From: Patescibacteria group bacterium
GTDB taxonomy: Bacteria; Patescibacteriota; Minisyncoccia; Minisyncoccales; Staskawiczbacteraceae
Direction of reading: 5' to 3'
Assembly: GCA_018895235.1 (NCBI GenBank)
Contig: JAHIOM010000014.1
Span: 69,203-101,637 of the forward strand
DNA length: 32,435 bases
Position 1 is the stretch's first letter, and each line of letters opens with the position of its first letter. The position numbers and the translations under genes are program-made. A model generated the notes under the pieces. The model did no database searches and was not told where the DNA came from. It was given only the letters and a program-made list of their open reading frames with translations. Positions 5,635 to 13,322 of this stretch are shown piece after piece.

Positions 5635-7332
5635 TCATTTTTTACAATTTTCGCTCGAAATTTCTTCGTTTCGCGACGAAAAACTATTGGGCAACTGGCT
5701 TAAAATGAAGTTCCGCAAAAGCTTTACCTCAGGCAATCTGAAAAGACCGGCTGTTAACAAATAAATAACCAAACCTAAAATGCCGACAACGCTTGTTTGT
5801 AAAAAGAGGATTATAAAGGTTTCAGATCCCAAAAACCCTCCTAGCATTTGGCGCAAAAAATAAGATAAGGCCATTGTCAAAGTTGTAACTAATAAGACCC
5901 TACCGAAGAAAAACAACAACTCTTTTGCCTTAAAATCGCCTATTTTTTTCTTTAAAAGAAGTAATAACAAAACAAGCTGGAAAATCGCTGATAAAGAAAC
6001 AGCTAAAGGCAAACCAACCACAGCCAGGTTTTTCATTCCTTGAATTTTTAGGCCGCTAGCCACCATATTGGAAAAAGCATTATTAAAACTTAAAGCCCAA
6101 ACAAAAGAATAAGCTAGGGCCGTATTTATAGCCACGCTAATAATACTGGCTATTGTTGGAATAACAGTATTTTTTACTGAATAAAAAGTTTTTGATACCA
6201 AATAAATTAACCCCTGGGCAAAAAGGCCGAGCATAAACACCCCAAAACAAGCAGCGGTTAATTTGGTGTCTGTCCAATCAAAACGTCCCGCTCCAAAAAC
6301 AATCCTTACTAATTGGGCCCTTAAAATGAACGCCAAACCGCTTAATGGAATAATTAAAAAAAGAATCTGGCGAAAAACAGAAACGAATTTCTGCACTAAA
6401 GCCTCTTTTTCTCCTTTGGCAAAAGACAATGATAAAGCTGGAAAAACAGCAACGGCAAAAGGAACAGCAATTAAACCTATTATTGGTAAAGACAGGTCGT
6501 TGGCTAAATTAAAAACGCTAACACTCCCAGCCAACAAAGTAGAACCAATAATAGTAATTACAATTAGATTAATTTGAGTAGCAGCCAAACCAATAGCCCT
6601 TGGTATTGTTAATTTAATAGTTAGCAAAAAATCAGAATCAAAAAAACTAAATATTTTCTTGATTTTAAAACCGGTCTTAAATAAAGCTGGGGCCTGAATA
6701 AGTAAATGCATTAAGGCCCCAAAAACAATACCCCAGGCAAGGCCTTTAATACCCATAATCGGCACAAAGAACAAAATACCGACAATACTTCCTAGATTGT
6801 AAACTATCGGAGCTAAAGCCGTAATTAGAAATCTTTGGAAAATCCTTAACACAGCTGAAATTATATTGCTAATACCCATCAGTATCGGGCTTATAAACAT
6901 TATCCTGGTCAGCAGGGTTGTTATCTCTTTTTTATCCATCGAAAATCCTGGCGCGATTAAAGAAGTCAATTGAGGAGCTAAAATAAATAAAACTGCGCAG
7001 ACCAAAATCAAAACAAGCAAAGAAACATTTAATAAATTAGCTAAATAAGAAAAAGCTTTTTCTTTGCTTTTAACTAAGTTCTGGGTAAATATCGGGACCA
7101 CTGCCACACTTATGGCTCCTGTCATTAAAACTAAAGCAATAAAGTCGGGAATTCTAAAAGCAGTATAATATACATCTAACTCATTACCTGCGCCAAAACT
7201 ACTGGTTAATAAACGATCTCTGATTAAACCTAAAACAAAACTCAAAAAAGAGGCAATAGATAAAATCAGGGCAGCAGCTGAAATGCGCTGAGTTTGATGG
7301 TTTGATATTCTTTGAAGAAACTTTTTTATCAT
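5635..7332 (-). CDS. murJ: Lipid II flippase MurJ (MviN)
   Basis: A 565-residue polytopic membrane protein of the MOP superfamily, with about 14 hydrophobic segments. The N-terminus ASFLSFVLGLIRDRLLTSSFGAG matches the MurJ start, with the conserved Arg in helix 1, and the following GNELDVYYTAFRIPDF and AFSYLANLLN are also typical. MurJ moves lipid II across the cytoplasmic membrane for peptidoglycan synthesis. The length exceeds the ~510 residues of E. coli MurJ because of a C-terminal tail, as in many Gram-positive and CPR forms. The start codon overlaps the stop of the upstream CofE-like gene (TAATG), implying translational coupling. murB lies 24 kb away in this window. Confidence 0.95.
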   Translation of the reverse strand: MIKKFLQRISNHQTQRISAAALILSIASFLSFVLGLIRDRLLTSSFGAGNELDVYYTAFRIPDFIALVLMTGAISVAVVPIFTQNLVKSKEKAFSYLANLLNVSLLVLILVCAVLFILAPQLTSLIAPGFSMDKKEITTLLTRIMFISPILMGISNIISAVLRIFQRFLITALAPIVYNLGSIVGILFFVPIMGIKGLAWGIVFGALMHLLIQAPALFKTGFKIKKIFSFFDSDFLLTIKLTIPRAIGLAATQINLIVITIIGSTLLAGSVSVFNLANDLSLPIIGLIAVPFAVAVFPALSLSFAKGEKEALVQKFVSVFRQILFLIIPLSGLAFILRAQLVRIVFGAGRFDWTDTKLTAACFGVFMLGLFAQGLIYLVSKTFYSVKNTVIPTIASIISVAINTALAYSFVWALSFNNAFSNMVASGLKIQGMKNLAVVGLPLAVSLSAIFQLVLLLLLLKKKIGDFKAKELLFFFGRVLLVTTLTMALSYFLRQMLGGFLGSETFIILFLQTSVVGILGLVIYLLTAGLFRLPEVKLLRNFILSQLPNSFSSRNEEISSENCKK

Positions 7333-8027
7333 TATGTTTTTCGGATAATGATTATCGGTGTTTGCTCATCTGCCTGGCCAGCCGGGTTATCTTTTAAAAT
7401 CTTTAATAATAGTTTTTCTTTGCCTTTTAAGTCCTGGCTCTTGCCCAAAACATTACCGCCCAGATCATTAACATCGGCAACAAAAAAAGAAAAACCAAAC
7501 TGATTTTTTAATTTATCGCACAGTGAATCGCAGTCCAAAGGACCCAAAAGACCAACATCACCATATTGGGGATAGAATTTTCCGTAAAAGCCGTCCAGTT
7601 CATTTATCTGGTGGCCGGCTATTCTGTAAAAGGCGCCTGATATGCCGAATAATTTAGCAACCATACTGCAAATGCCGGCTAAAATTATCCTTGGCAAACC
7701 AGCCATATTAATGGCTATCTGCATCTTTAAGGGATTGCCCACTGAAAACCCATAAGGAGTTTTCTTGGCAAACTTGGATAAAAACTTAGCCCAAAAGCCA
7801 ACCTTAACATCTTTTTTAAAAATTATCCTCTTTTGGATAATAGAAACGATTTTCTGGCCCAAAGCAATAATGTCGCTTTTTTGGGCGACAGGCATAATAT
7901 ACTTCTGGACAATATTTTCAAAACTATCTTCTGAATCAATAAAATGGGTTTTGACGGGATAACGAGCCCATTGCTGTCCATCAACCTCTATTATCAATTT
8001 TTTACCTTGGTTGGGATTTATATCCAT
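7332..8027 (-). CDS. CofE-like (F420-0:gamma-glutamyl ligase family) protein
   Basis: A 231-residue protein resembling the F420-0:L-glutamate ligase (CofE) fold. Supporting segments are SDIIALGQKIVSIIQKR (compare the DIVVIAQKIVSKAEGR-type motif of CofE) and FFVADVNDLGGNVLG (the metal-binding DANDLN-type motif). No other F420 genes are present and CPR organisms are not expected to make F420, so a different amide-ligase role is likely. Its stop overlaps the murJ start (TAATG), so it is co-translated with a lipid II flippase; a task in cell-envelope synthesis, such as glutamate or amide addition, is an inference from this. No signal peptide is seen. The start lies only 6 bp from the palindromic element at 8034. 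Confidence 0.65.
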   Translation of the reverse strand: MDINPNQGKKLIIEVDGQQWARYPVKTHFIDSEDSFENIVQKYIMPVAQKSDIIALGQKIVSIIQKRIIFKKDVKVGFWAKFLSKFAKKTPYGFSVGNPLKMQIAINMAGLPRIILAGICSMVAKLFGISGAFYRIAGHQINELDGFYGKFYPQYGDVGLLGPLDCDSLCDKLKNQFGFSFFVADVNDLGGNVLGKSQDLKGKEKLLLKILKDNPAGQADEQTPIIIIRKT

Positions 8028-8030
8028 ATA

Positions 8031-8303
8031 TTAGAGTGCAGGATTCGGACCAAAATCAATTGAGCGGAACGAATTTAGTCAATCTTCAAGACACGAGAAG
8101 CGATACGTACCTTTAGGTACGTGAGTGACGAGAAACGCCGAAGGTTGGCTAAATTCGCCCGCCCCGAAGGGAAATTAAAAAATGGCCGATTTCTTCGTTG
8201 CTCCTCCTCAATGTGGCATTTACCATAATCTCGTTGTCGCGCCTAGAAATCGTCTCATTTTTTAATTTCTCAAGCTGATTCTGGTTCGAACCCTGTACTC
8301 TTA
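8031..8303. mobile_element. MITE-like multi-armed palindromic element
   Basis: This fills the 350-bp spacer between the CofE-like gene and rnpB. Terminal inverted repeats at 8034-8064 and 8269-8300 match over almost their whole length (GAGTGCAGGATTCGGACC against GAGTACAGGGTTCGAACC), and TTA flanks both ends. Inside are two further arms: 8072-8087 with 8140-8155 (16 bp, including G-T pairs) capped by ACGTACC-TTTA-GGTACGT, and 8171-8194 with 8245-8269. There is no open reading frame. The size, inverted ends and 3-bp flank suggest a non-autonomous transposable element, but a structured RNA is possible. The ends contain the tRNA T-arm-like GGTTCGAACC. Confidence 0.65.
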
Positions 8304-8342
8304 ATTGTATTCATTTTTTGGGATTTTTCAAATGCTTAGGGC

Positions 8343-8371
8343 TTGACTTGGTTCCAAAAATTTGGTAAAAT
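8343..8371 (+). promoter_or_regulatory. rnpB promoter
   Basis: TTGACT (8343-8348), a 17-bp spacer and TAAAAT (8366-8371) place the start at about 8378, exactly where the P1 helix of RNase P RNA begins. Confidence 0.88.
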
Positions 8372-8377
8372 ATAAAA

Positions 8378-8732
8378 GTCCTAGTAAGTTAGGTGATCGC
8401 TGGCCGCGAAAGTGGCTGGAGGAAAGTCCGAACACCAACGCCCTCAAAAGAGGGGTTAAAATAGTAGCGGCTAACAGCCGCCCACCGCAAGGTGCGAGGT
8501 GCGAACAGTGACGGCTTTGATCGAAAGATCAAGCATCCCGGTCCCGGGATAATTCTATAGCAATATAGAGGTGAAACGGCTAAATCCTTATTGGGTGCAA
8601 GAACAAAGCAGAAATTCGGGTTAAATTCATCTTGAATTTCTGTTAAAAGTAGTTCGCCAGAGCTAATAAGTAATTATTAGCCTAGACAGATGATCATCCT
8701 CGACAGAATTCGGCTTATCGACTTGCTAGGAC
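8378..8732 (+). ncRNA. rnpB: RNase P RNA (rnpB), bacterial type
   Basis: The catalytic RNA of RNase P, which trims tRNA 5' leaders. Diagnostic conserved segments are GAGGAAAGTCCGAACACC near the 5' end, the ACAGTGACGG-type core with GTGAAACGGCTAAATCC, GGGTGCAAGAACAAAG, and the 3' ACAGAATTCGGCTTATCGAC. The ends close a 12-bp P1 helix, GTCCTAGTAAGT with ACTTGCTAGGAC (one G-U pair), fixing both boundaries. It is the only clear plus-strand housekeeping gene here and converges on rnhA sequence. It has its own near-consensus promoter and terminator. Confidence 0.97.
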
Positions 8733-8741
8733 ATCAAAAAA

Positions 8742-8762
8742 TCCGCCTCGGGCGGACTTTTT
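8742..8762. terminator. rnpB terminator (bidirectional)
   Basis: TCCGCC-TCG-GGCGGA followed by CTTTTT on the plus strand; the minus strand also ends in a T run. The following CGGACTTTTTGATTA is repeated exactly at 13302-13316 beside the intact rnhA. Confidence 0.9.
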
Positions 8763-8788
8763 GATTATAGAAATATTTTAATTCTTAG

Positions 8789-8927
8789 ATTAATGTTTGG
8801 CTCTTGCGGGTATTGTCCAACGCTTCATTCACCAACCTGTCTGCTTCTTTGTTTTTTTCTCGTGAGATATATTTAAACTTTATTTTCTTAAAATCCAACC
8901 TTAGATTCCATAATTCCAAAAATAATT
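8789..8927 (-). pseudogene. Duplicated 3' end of rnhA (island left repeat)
   Basis: These 139 bp match 13327-13465, the last ~46 codons of the intact rnhA, at 137 positions (my count), in the same orientation. The copy has no start and breaks off four bases before the stop codon of the YdcF-like gene, so it is a non-functional remnant. Together with the intact gene it forms direct repeats bounding the 8.9-13.3 kb island. The low divergence points to a recent event. Confidence 0.95.
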
Positions 8928-8930
8928 ATT

Positions 8931-9488
8931 TTATAATTCCTCAATATTGCCATTAGCCAAATATTGGCGAATTTTTTCCCATTCAGTTAGCACTTTTTCT
9001 TTACCGATATCGTTTTGATGCCAATTATCCTTGGTAAAACCATAAATATCATAAGTAACCGGAATCAATTCCACAGTTTTAGGAAAATGTTTTTTTAAAG
9101 TCATTAGTGCTCTTCGAGAGTGATAATGTTTTACTACGGCAATTATTTTTTTAATTTTAGGGAAACCGATCTCTTGTTCGATTTTCTTTTTTGAAAACAA
9201 GACATTTTCTAAAGAGTTGGTCGACTTATTTTCTAAAATCAAACCTTCTTTTTTTACTCCTTTGGCGACTAAATCATTTACCATTTGTTCGGCTTCATTT
9301 TGACCAGTAATTTTATTAATACCACCGCTGAGCAATATTCTAGGAACCAGACCTTTTTGATATAACTGAAAAACTTTTTTTAACGCTTCTTGGTGTCTAG
9401 TGCCGAAGACAATCGCCAAATCGGCTTTGCGGAGTTGAGAATCTAAAAAAATGTATTTGGTAATTTTTTTTATTTCTTCTTTTTTCAT
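8931..9488 (-). CDS. YdcF/ElyC-like DUF218 protein
   Basis: A 185-residue protein of the DUF218 (YdcF/SanA/ElyC) family. Visible features are the N-terminal strand ADLAIVFGTRHQEALKK, a LVPRILLSGGI strand-loop, the conserved NEAEQM and ENKSTNSLENVLFSK segments (acidic residue and the family's N-T-x-EN-type motif), and VKHYHSRRALMTLKKHFP near residues 120-140. Family members are linked to envelope polysaccharide metabolism and possibly SAM binding, but the biochemical role is unsettled. There is no membrane anchor here, unlike many homologues. It has its own strong promoter inside the upstream terminator and no clear Shine-Dalgarno. It lies just inside the left rnhA repeat and has host-like AT-rich composition. 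Confidence 0.8.
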   Translation of the reverse strand: MKKEEIKKITKYIFLDSQLRKADLAIVFGTRHQEALKKVFQLYQKGLVPRILLSGGINKITGQNEAEQMVNDLVAKGVKKEGLILENKSTNSLENVLFSKKKIEQEIGFPKIKKIIAVVKHYHSRRALMTLKKHFPKTVELIPVTYDIYGFTKDNWHQNDIGKEKVLTEWEKIRQYLANGNIEEL

Positions 9489-9508
9489 AAATAACTTAGT
9501 TAGTGATA

Positions 9509-9537
9509 ATTATATATAAAAAGGGGCAGTTTGACAA
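9509..9537 (-). promoter_or_regulatory. Promoter of the YdcF-like gene
   Basis: On the minus strand TTGTCA (9532-9537) and TATAAT (9509-9514) are 17 bp apart. The -35 box lies in the loop of the upstream terminator hairpin, so the two signals are nested. Confidence 0.75.
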
Positions 9538-9546
9538 TCTGCCCCC
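9516..9546 (-). terminator. Terminator of the radical SAM operon
   Basis: On the minus strand GGGGCAG-ATTGTCAAA-CTGCCCC is followed by TTTTTATATA. The 7-bp perfect G+C-rich stem lies 7 nt after the radical SAM stop codon. Confidence 0.9.
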
Positions 9547-9552
9547 GACGCA

Positions 9553-11414
9553 CTACTTTTCGTCTTCCCAAAAGTAATGCTCTGTCATTGTATTGAGATC
9601 ATAATCCTGAAGGATTTCCGCTACTGATTCAGCGACTTTCTCGCTGTCAAACGATTTGACTGGCAACGATTCAAACGGTTGGATTAACCCTTTTCGTTCA
9701 AGAATTTCCATTTGGCTAATTACCGCTGGTTCCAGATTTTCGGTAGACTGTTCGTTAATCAAGGTGCGCAGACCTCTTAAGAGATTGCTATCAACCGGGA
9801 ATATCCGAGAACCGACCAAATCCAAGCAGTAGCTAGCGTCGTTTTTGCAAAACGGATACAGCCGAAACTGCCACGCACAGGAAATTTTCAGCGTTTCCCG
9901 AGCCTTGAGATAAGCAACGACTTGATTGATCCGATCCTGAACTTCTTTAAGCAAAGCTCTTATCTCGGCTCGATCGGCTCTGTCGACCCTTACCCAACTA
10001 ATGAGTCTAACCATAATATCAGCTTGAATTTCCCAAATCAGCCGTAGATATTTGTCATACTCTTGTCTGGCGTTAAACGAGGTTGACTTCTTTAGCCGAG
10101 CGACAATATCCTGGCAGTCCGCCTGCATCGGATCAATAATCCTGCTCCATACCAACTTTAAAGATTTGAAAACCCGTGCCACGCCGTTGTCGACAGTATA
10201 TTCATGATATCCCTCCTCAAAAGGAACGAGTTTTAACCGACCGCAGGCCAATAGTTGATCTTTGATTTCGGTTGAATCGTGAACTTTCAGGGTTTTTGAA
10301 ATACTTACGCCAAAAGATCTCGTTACTCGTAGAAATTCAAGGTCGGTCTCCAACTGACCTAAACTGGAATAGGGATTAAACATCATAAACCCTGGAATTA
10401 CGCTAAAACCCAACTCTTCAAGTAAGGTGAGCTTCTCGCTGATCTGAACTAGTGAAATCTCTTTTTATACTCCCGCAATATAGCGGGCACGGTCGACTCA
10501 ATGCCTACTAGTAAGCGCTCAAAGCCAGCTTTACGCATCAATGCCATAACCTTATGTTCAATGTCGTTGATGCGACAATAAGCCATAAGACTGACTTTAA
10601 CCCCTCGTCTAATAATTTCCTCGCAAATTCCGATTACTCTTTCACGTCCAGTCTCGCCAGGACCGAAAATGTTGTCGTCATTAAACTTAAACATACCGAT
10701 GTTGTAATCCCGATTGATGTTTTCCATTTCGTCGACAACGTTTTCCGGACCCCGACCGCGCCAACGAGGACCAGGGTTCTTGCATTTAAAAGCGTTCTGA
10801 GGACAAAAAGTGCAATTGCCGTAACAACCGCGACTTGAAATCAGATTGGCATACCCCATGCGCCCGAAAGCGTCAGTCAGAAAATCCCGACTCGGAAACG
10901 GTAACGTATCAAGATCTTTAATTAAAGGCCGCGGCTGATTAATTACCACAGAAGTGCCGTTATGGTAAGCCAACCCCGAAACACAGTTCCAGGGACTGCC
11001 GTAGTCAAGACATTCAACCAGATCGAGAAATGTCTTTTCACCTTCACCAACAACCACCGAATCAATCTCCGTCGCGCGATTCAAAAAATCCTCAGTGCAT
11101 AATGACGGTAAATAGCCACCCGAGGTTATATGACCGACAAAACCGCGTTTCCGAAGCAGTTCAACTGTCTTAAGAACCGAGGGTGCCGCACGCTGGGTAA
11201 GTGAAAATCCGACTACAGCGGGATTGTGGAAAAGAACAATGTCGACAGTCTGCTCCACCGACAAACCGTAGTAATCGGCTTGAAGAACAGATACTTCATA
11301 ATCTTCACTTCTTAAAACCGCCGCCAGGTACAAAAGGCCCAAGGGCTCTTTTGACTCGTGATCGCCAATCCGATTCCCCAAATAGACGTTAGGTAACACC
11401 AATAGAACGTTCAT
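9553..11414 (-). pseudogene. B12-binding radical SAM protein, frameshifted
   Basis: Two ORFs (10449-11414 and 9553-10413) are halves of one ~620-residue gene. The first has an N-terminal cobalamin-binding-like domain (MNVLLVLPNVYLGNR, PLGLLYLAAVLR, GFSLTQR, TSGGYLPS) and the radical SAM core with RGCYGNCTFC (CxxxCxxC 4Fe-4S motif) and GIEST. It stops after YKKRFH. The other frame continues the fold at KEISLVQISEKLTLLEELGF, then VIPGFMMFNPYSS, which is the expected next strand. One missing base in the T run at 10462-10466 (A run in the mRNA) explains the break. Members often methylate unactivated carbons; the substrate is unknown. GGAGGT precedes its ATG, which overlaps the methyltransferase stop by 4 nt. 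The sequence is clearly richer in G+C than the flanks. Confidence 0.85.
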
Positions 11415-12196
11415 AGTTGTACCTCCTTGGTTTTTTCTTGGGTTTTTCGAGCGATGAAGAAATACTGACCTTGCCAGCGATGTCGCTTAATCTCGCCGCT
11501 GTCGTAACCAACTACCAAACTGTCAACAACGTCAAATCCGCTCTTGACTAATAATCGCCGAACCTCGCCGTAAGAAAACCCGTGGACGAAACCTCTTATC
11601 CGTCGGCCGTTTAACGACAGGGTAAAGAATAAATTGCCCCGGTTTTCTAGGTCAGGGAATAAAGACCTGACGTACGTTCTAAGGGCGGTAAAAACCGATT
11701 GTCTAAAACTTAAACCTTCGCCCAAATGCCACCGGTTCATGAAATCAACAAATAACAACCCAGAAGGCTTAAGCACTCGACGGAACTCCCGAAAAGCTCT
11801 AATTCGTTGAGTTGGAGTGCCCAAATAACCGATGACGTTAAACAAACAGGTTATCGCCTCAAAAGATTCTTCCTAAAAGGGCAGAGAACGCATATCAGAA
11901 TGTACTAAACCGGCCAGACCTTTTGTTTTGGCAATTGCCAGCATTTTTGGTGAAATATCGGATCCATAAATTTCAATCATTGGTAAAGCAGAAAAAATAG
12001 ATTTTGTTCGAGTCCCTGTTCCACAACCAACGTCCAAAACTTTACCTGCTTTCAATCCCTCTCCAGTCATTTTTTCGACAATCAGTCTGTTAATTGCCGA
12101 TAAGTATTTATTCCTCGCTGAAGACTTAATCTCGTATTGATCGGATAAAGCGTCGAAATGATCACAAACAAGCGAAACAATTTCGTTATCCTTCAT
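11411..12196 (-). pseudogene. Class I SAM-dependent methyltransferase interrupted by an amber codon
   Basis: The ORFs at 11873-12196 and 11411-11845 are in the same frame (262 codons in total) and are separated by a single TAG at 11873-11875. The translation around it, RSLPF-stop-EESFEAITCLFNVIGYLG, is a normal post-II/motif III region. Motif I is VLDVGCGTGTRTK (about residues 52-64) and motif II ends in YGSDISP. A single substitution (for example CAG, AAG or GAG to TAG) explains the break; a programmed read-through is possible but unsupported. It is translationally coupled (ATGA) to the radical SAM gene, so the two probably acted on one small-molecule, glycan or peptide substrate. It has AAGGAG at good spacing and a near-consensus promoter. 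Confidence 0.85.
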
Positions 12197-12245
12197 GGCG
12201 TGATCTCCTTCGTTTAGTTGTTAACGTGCTTTTTTACCTAAATTT

Positions 12246-12274
12246 ATTATCACCAAATTTTAAAGTTTTGTCAA
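12246..12274 (-). promoter_or_regulatory. Promoter of the methyltransferase/radical SAM operon
   Basis: On the minus strand TTGACA (12269-12274) and GATAAT (12246-12251) are exactly 17 bp apart. The 5' untranslated region is about 45 nt and ends in AAGGAG eight bases before the ATG. The promoter is intact although both genes below it are broken. Confidence 0.88.
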
Positions 12275-12287
12275 GGGAAAGAGGTAA

Positions 12288-13275
12288 TGTATACAGACAT
12301 ATTGCACTTTTCTGGTAGTCTAAGGGCATATGAAAACTATGCCCAAATCAACAAAAGAAGAGAAGTTCAGGTGGATAAAACCCATTCTGGATAAAGAGAT
12401 ATCAATTAAGGACATGCCAAGGTCTGTCTTTTCTCGGAAAGGTCCTTAAAGTATTGGTTGGCTGCCTTTAAGGAGTTCGGCATCGATGGTCTGGAAAACA
12501 AATCAAGAAGGCCAAAAACCAATCCACGAGAAACGCCGATACGGATTAAAGAACGCATTATCGAGTTAAGAAAAGAAAAGAACGAATGCGCTCTGAAAAT
12601 ACAATGGGATTTAGAAGACGAAGGAATAGGCATACATTTTCAAACAATTCAAAAAATAATTAAAATTGAGGGATTAACAAGAAAATACCGAACAAGGAAA
12701 ATACATTACAACTATGTTAGAATACCATTAAAGAAAGGCGAGTTAGTGGAAATTGACGTTAAGTTTGTCCCGGATAGAATAGAGGGACAGAGATATTATC
12801 AATTCACTGCCATTGATTGCTCTTCAAGGTGGAGATATATGCAGGCATACGAAAACGCAGACAACGTGAGCTCGATAGCATTCTTAGAAGAATTGATGAG
12901 TGTTGCTGATTTCAAAATTCAAGCAGTAAAGACAGACAACGGCTCCTGTTTCACCAATAGATACACCGGCTACAATAAATCGTCCGACCCGTTAAATCTA
13001 AGACTGCATGCCTTTGATATTCTGTGTAGCAAGCTGGGAACTCCACACTGTTTGATTGACCCAGGCAAACCGCAGCAGAACAGCTTTGTGGAACGATCGC
13101 ACAGAACAGACCAGCAGAAGTTCTACGACCAGCTAATTTTTCAATCGTTTGAAGATTTAAAGTACAAATTAAGATTGTGGAATATGTATTACAACGATAC
13201 CAAGCATTGCGGACTTAATGGTAAAACACCTAATCAAGCTCTTAGATTATTCTGAGTGCAAAATGTATGTATCTA
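12288..13275 (+). mobile_element. IS481-like insertion sequence
   Basis: A ~988-bp element with imperfect terminal inverted repeats: TGTATACAGACATATTGCACT at 12288-12308 and the reverse complement of AGTGCAAAATGTATGTATCTA at 13255-13275 (16 of the 18 inner positions match by eye). It contains one transposase gene, whose stop codon lies at the edge of the right repeat. No convincing target-site duplication is visible. It forms the right part of the island and lies 30 bp from the terminator beside the intact rnhA. Confidence 0.8.
12330..13255 (+). pseudogene. IS481-family DDE transposase, frameshifted near the N-terminus
   Basis: The ORF track gives only 12458-13255 (265 residues), but the frame begins at ATG 12330 with MKTMPKSTKEEKFRWIKP, preceded by AAGGG. 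At 12414-12418 the frame slips by -1: GACATGCCAAGG needs one more G (ATGGCC) to continue as AKVCLFSERSLKYWLAAFKEF, a helix-turn-helix typical of the family. Downstream come GLENKSRRPK, an integrase core with EIDVKF (first D), KTDNGSCF (second D) and FVERSHRTDQQ (E), all catalytic residues present. Length would be about 308 residues. IS481 transposases are normally made from one frame without programmed shifting, so the copy is probably inactive, unless the base was lost in sequencing. Confidence 0.85.
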
Positions 13276-13283
13276 AAACAAAG

Positions 13284-13311
13284 AAAAAACCCGTGTTCCC
13301 ACGGACTTTTT
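13284..13311. terminator. Bidirectional terminator between the IS and rnhA
   Basis: CCGTG-TTCC-CACGG is flanked by an A run on the left and CTTTTT on the right, so it can end both the transposase (plus) and the rnhA operon (minus). Its right part, CGGACTTTTTGATTA, equals the end of the rnpB terminator region. Confidence 0.75.
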
Positions 13312-13322
13312 GATTAGTATTT

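Noticed and set aside
8031-8303. A tRNA with intron, because of GGTTCGAACC near both ends
   Set aside because: The two ends are inverted copies of each other and cannot form a cloverleaf; no anticodon arm is present.
10449-10470. Programmed -1 frameshift in the radical SAM gene at the A-rich run
   Set aside because: The in-frame sequence is TAT AAA AAG; slipping would place the P-site tRNA on TAA, which is a poor match, and neighbouring genes also carry simple lesions. Decay or read error is simpler.
11873-11875. Recoded TAG (for example pyrrolysine)
   Set aside because: TAG is used as an ordinary stop in other genes here, such as the GIY-YIG and LAGLIDADG genes, and no pyl genes are visible.
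11845-11880. Frameshift in the methyltransferase
   Set aside because: Careful reading shows both halves are in the same frame (262 codons); only the TAG codon interrupts it.
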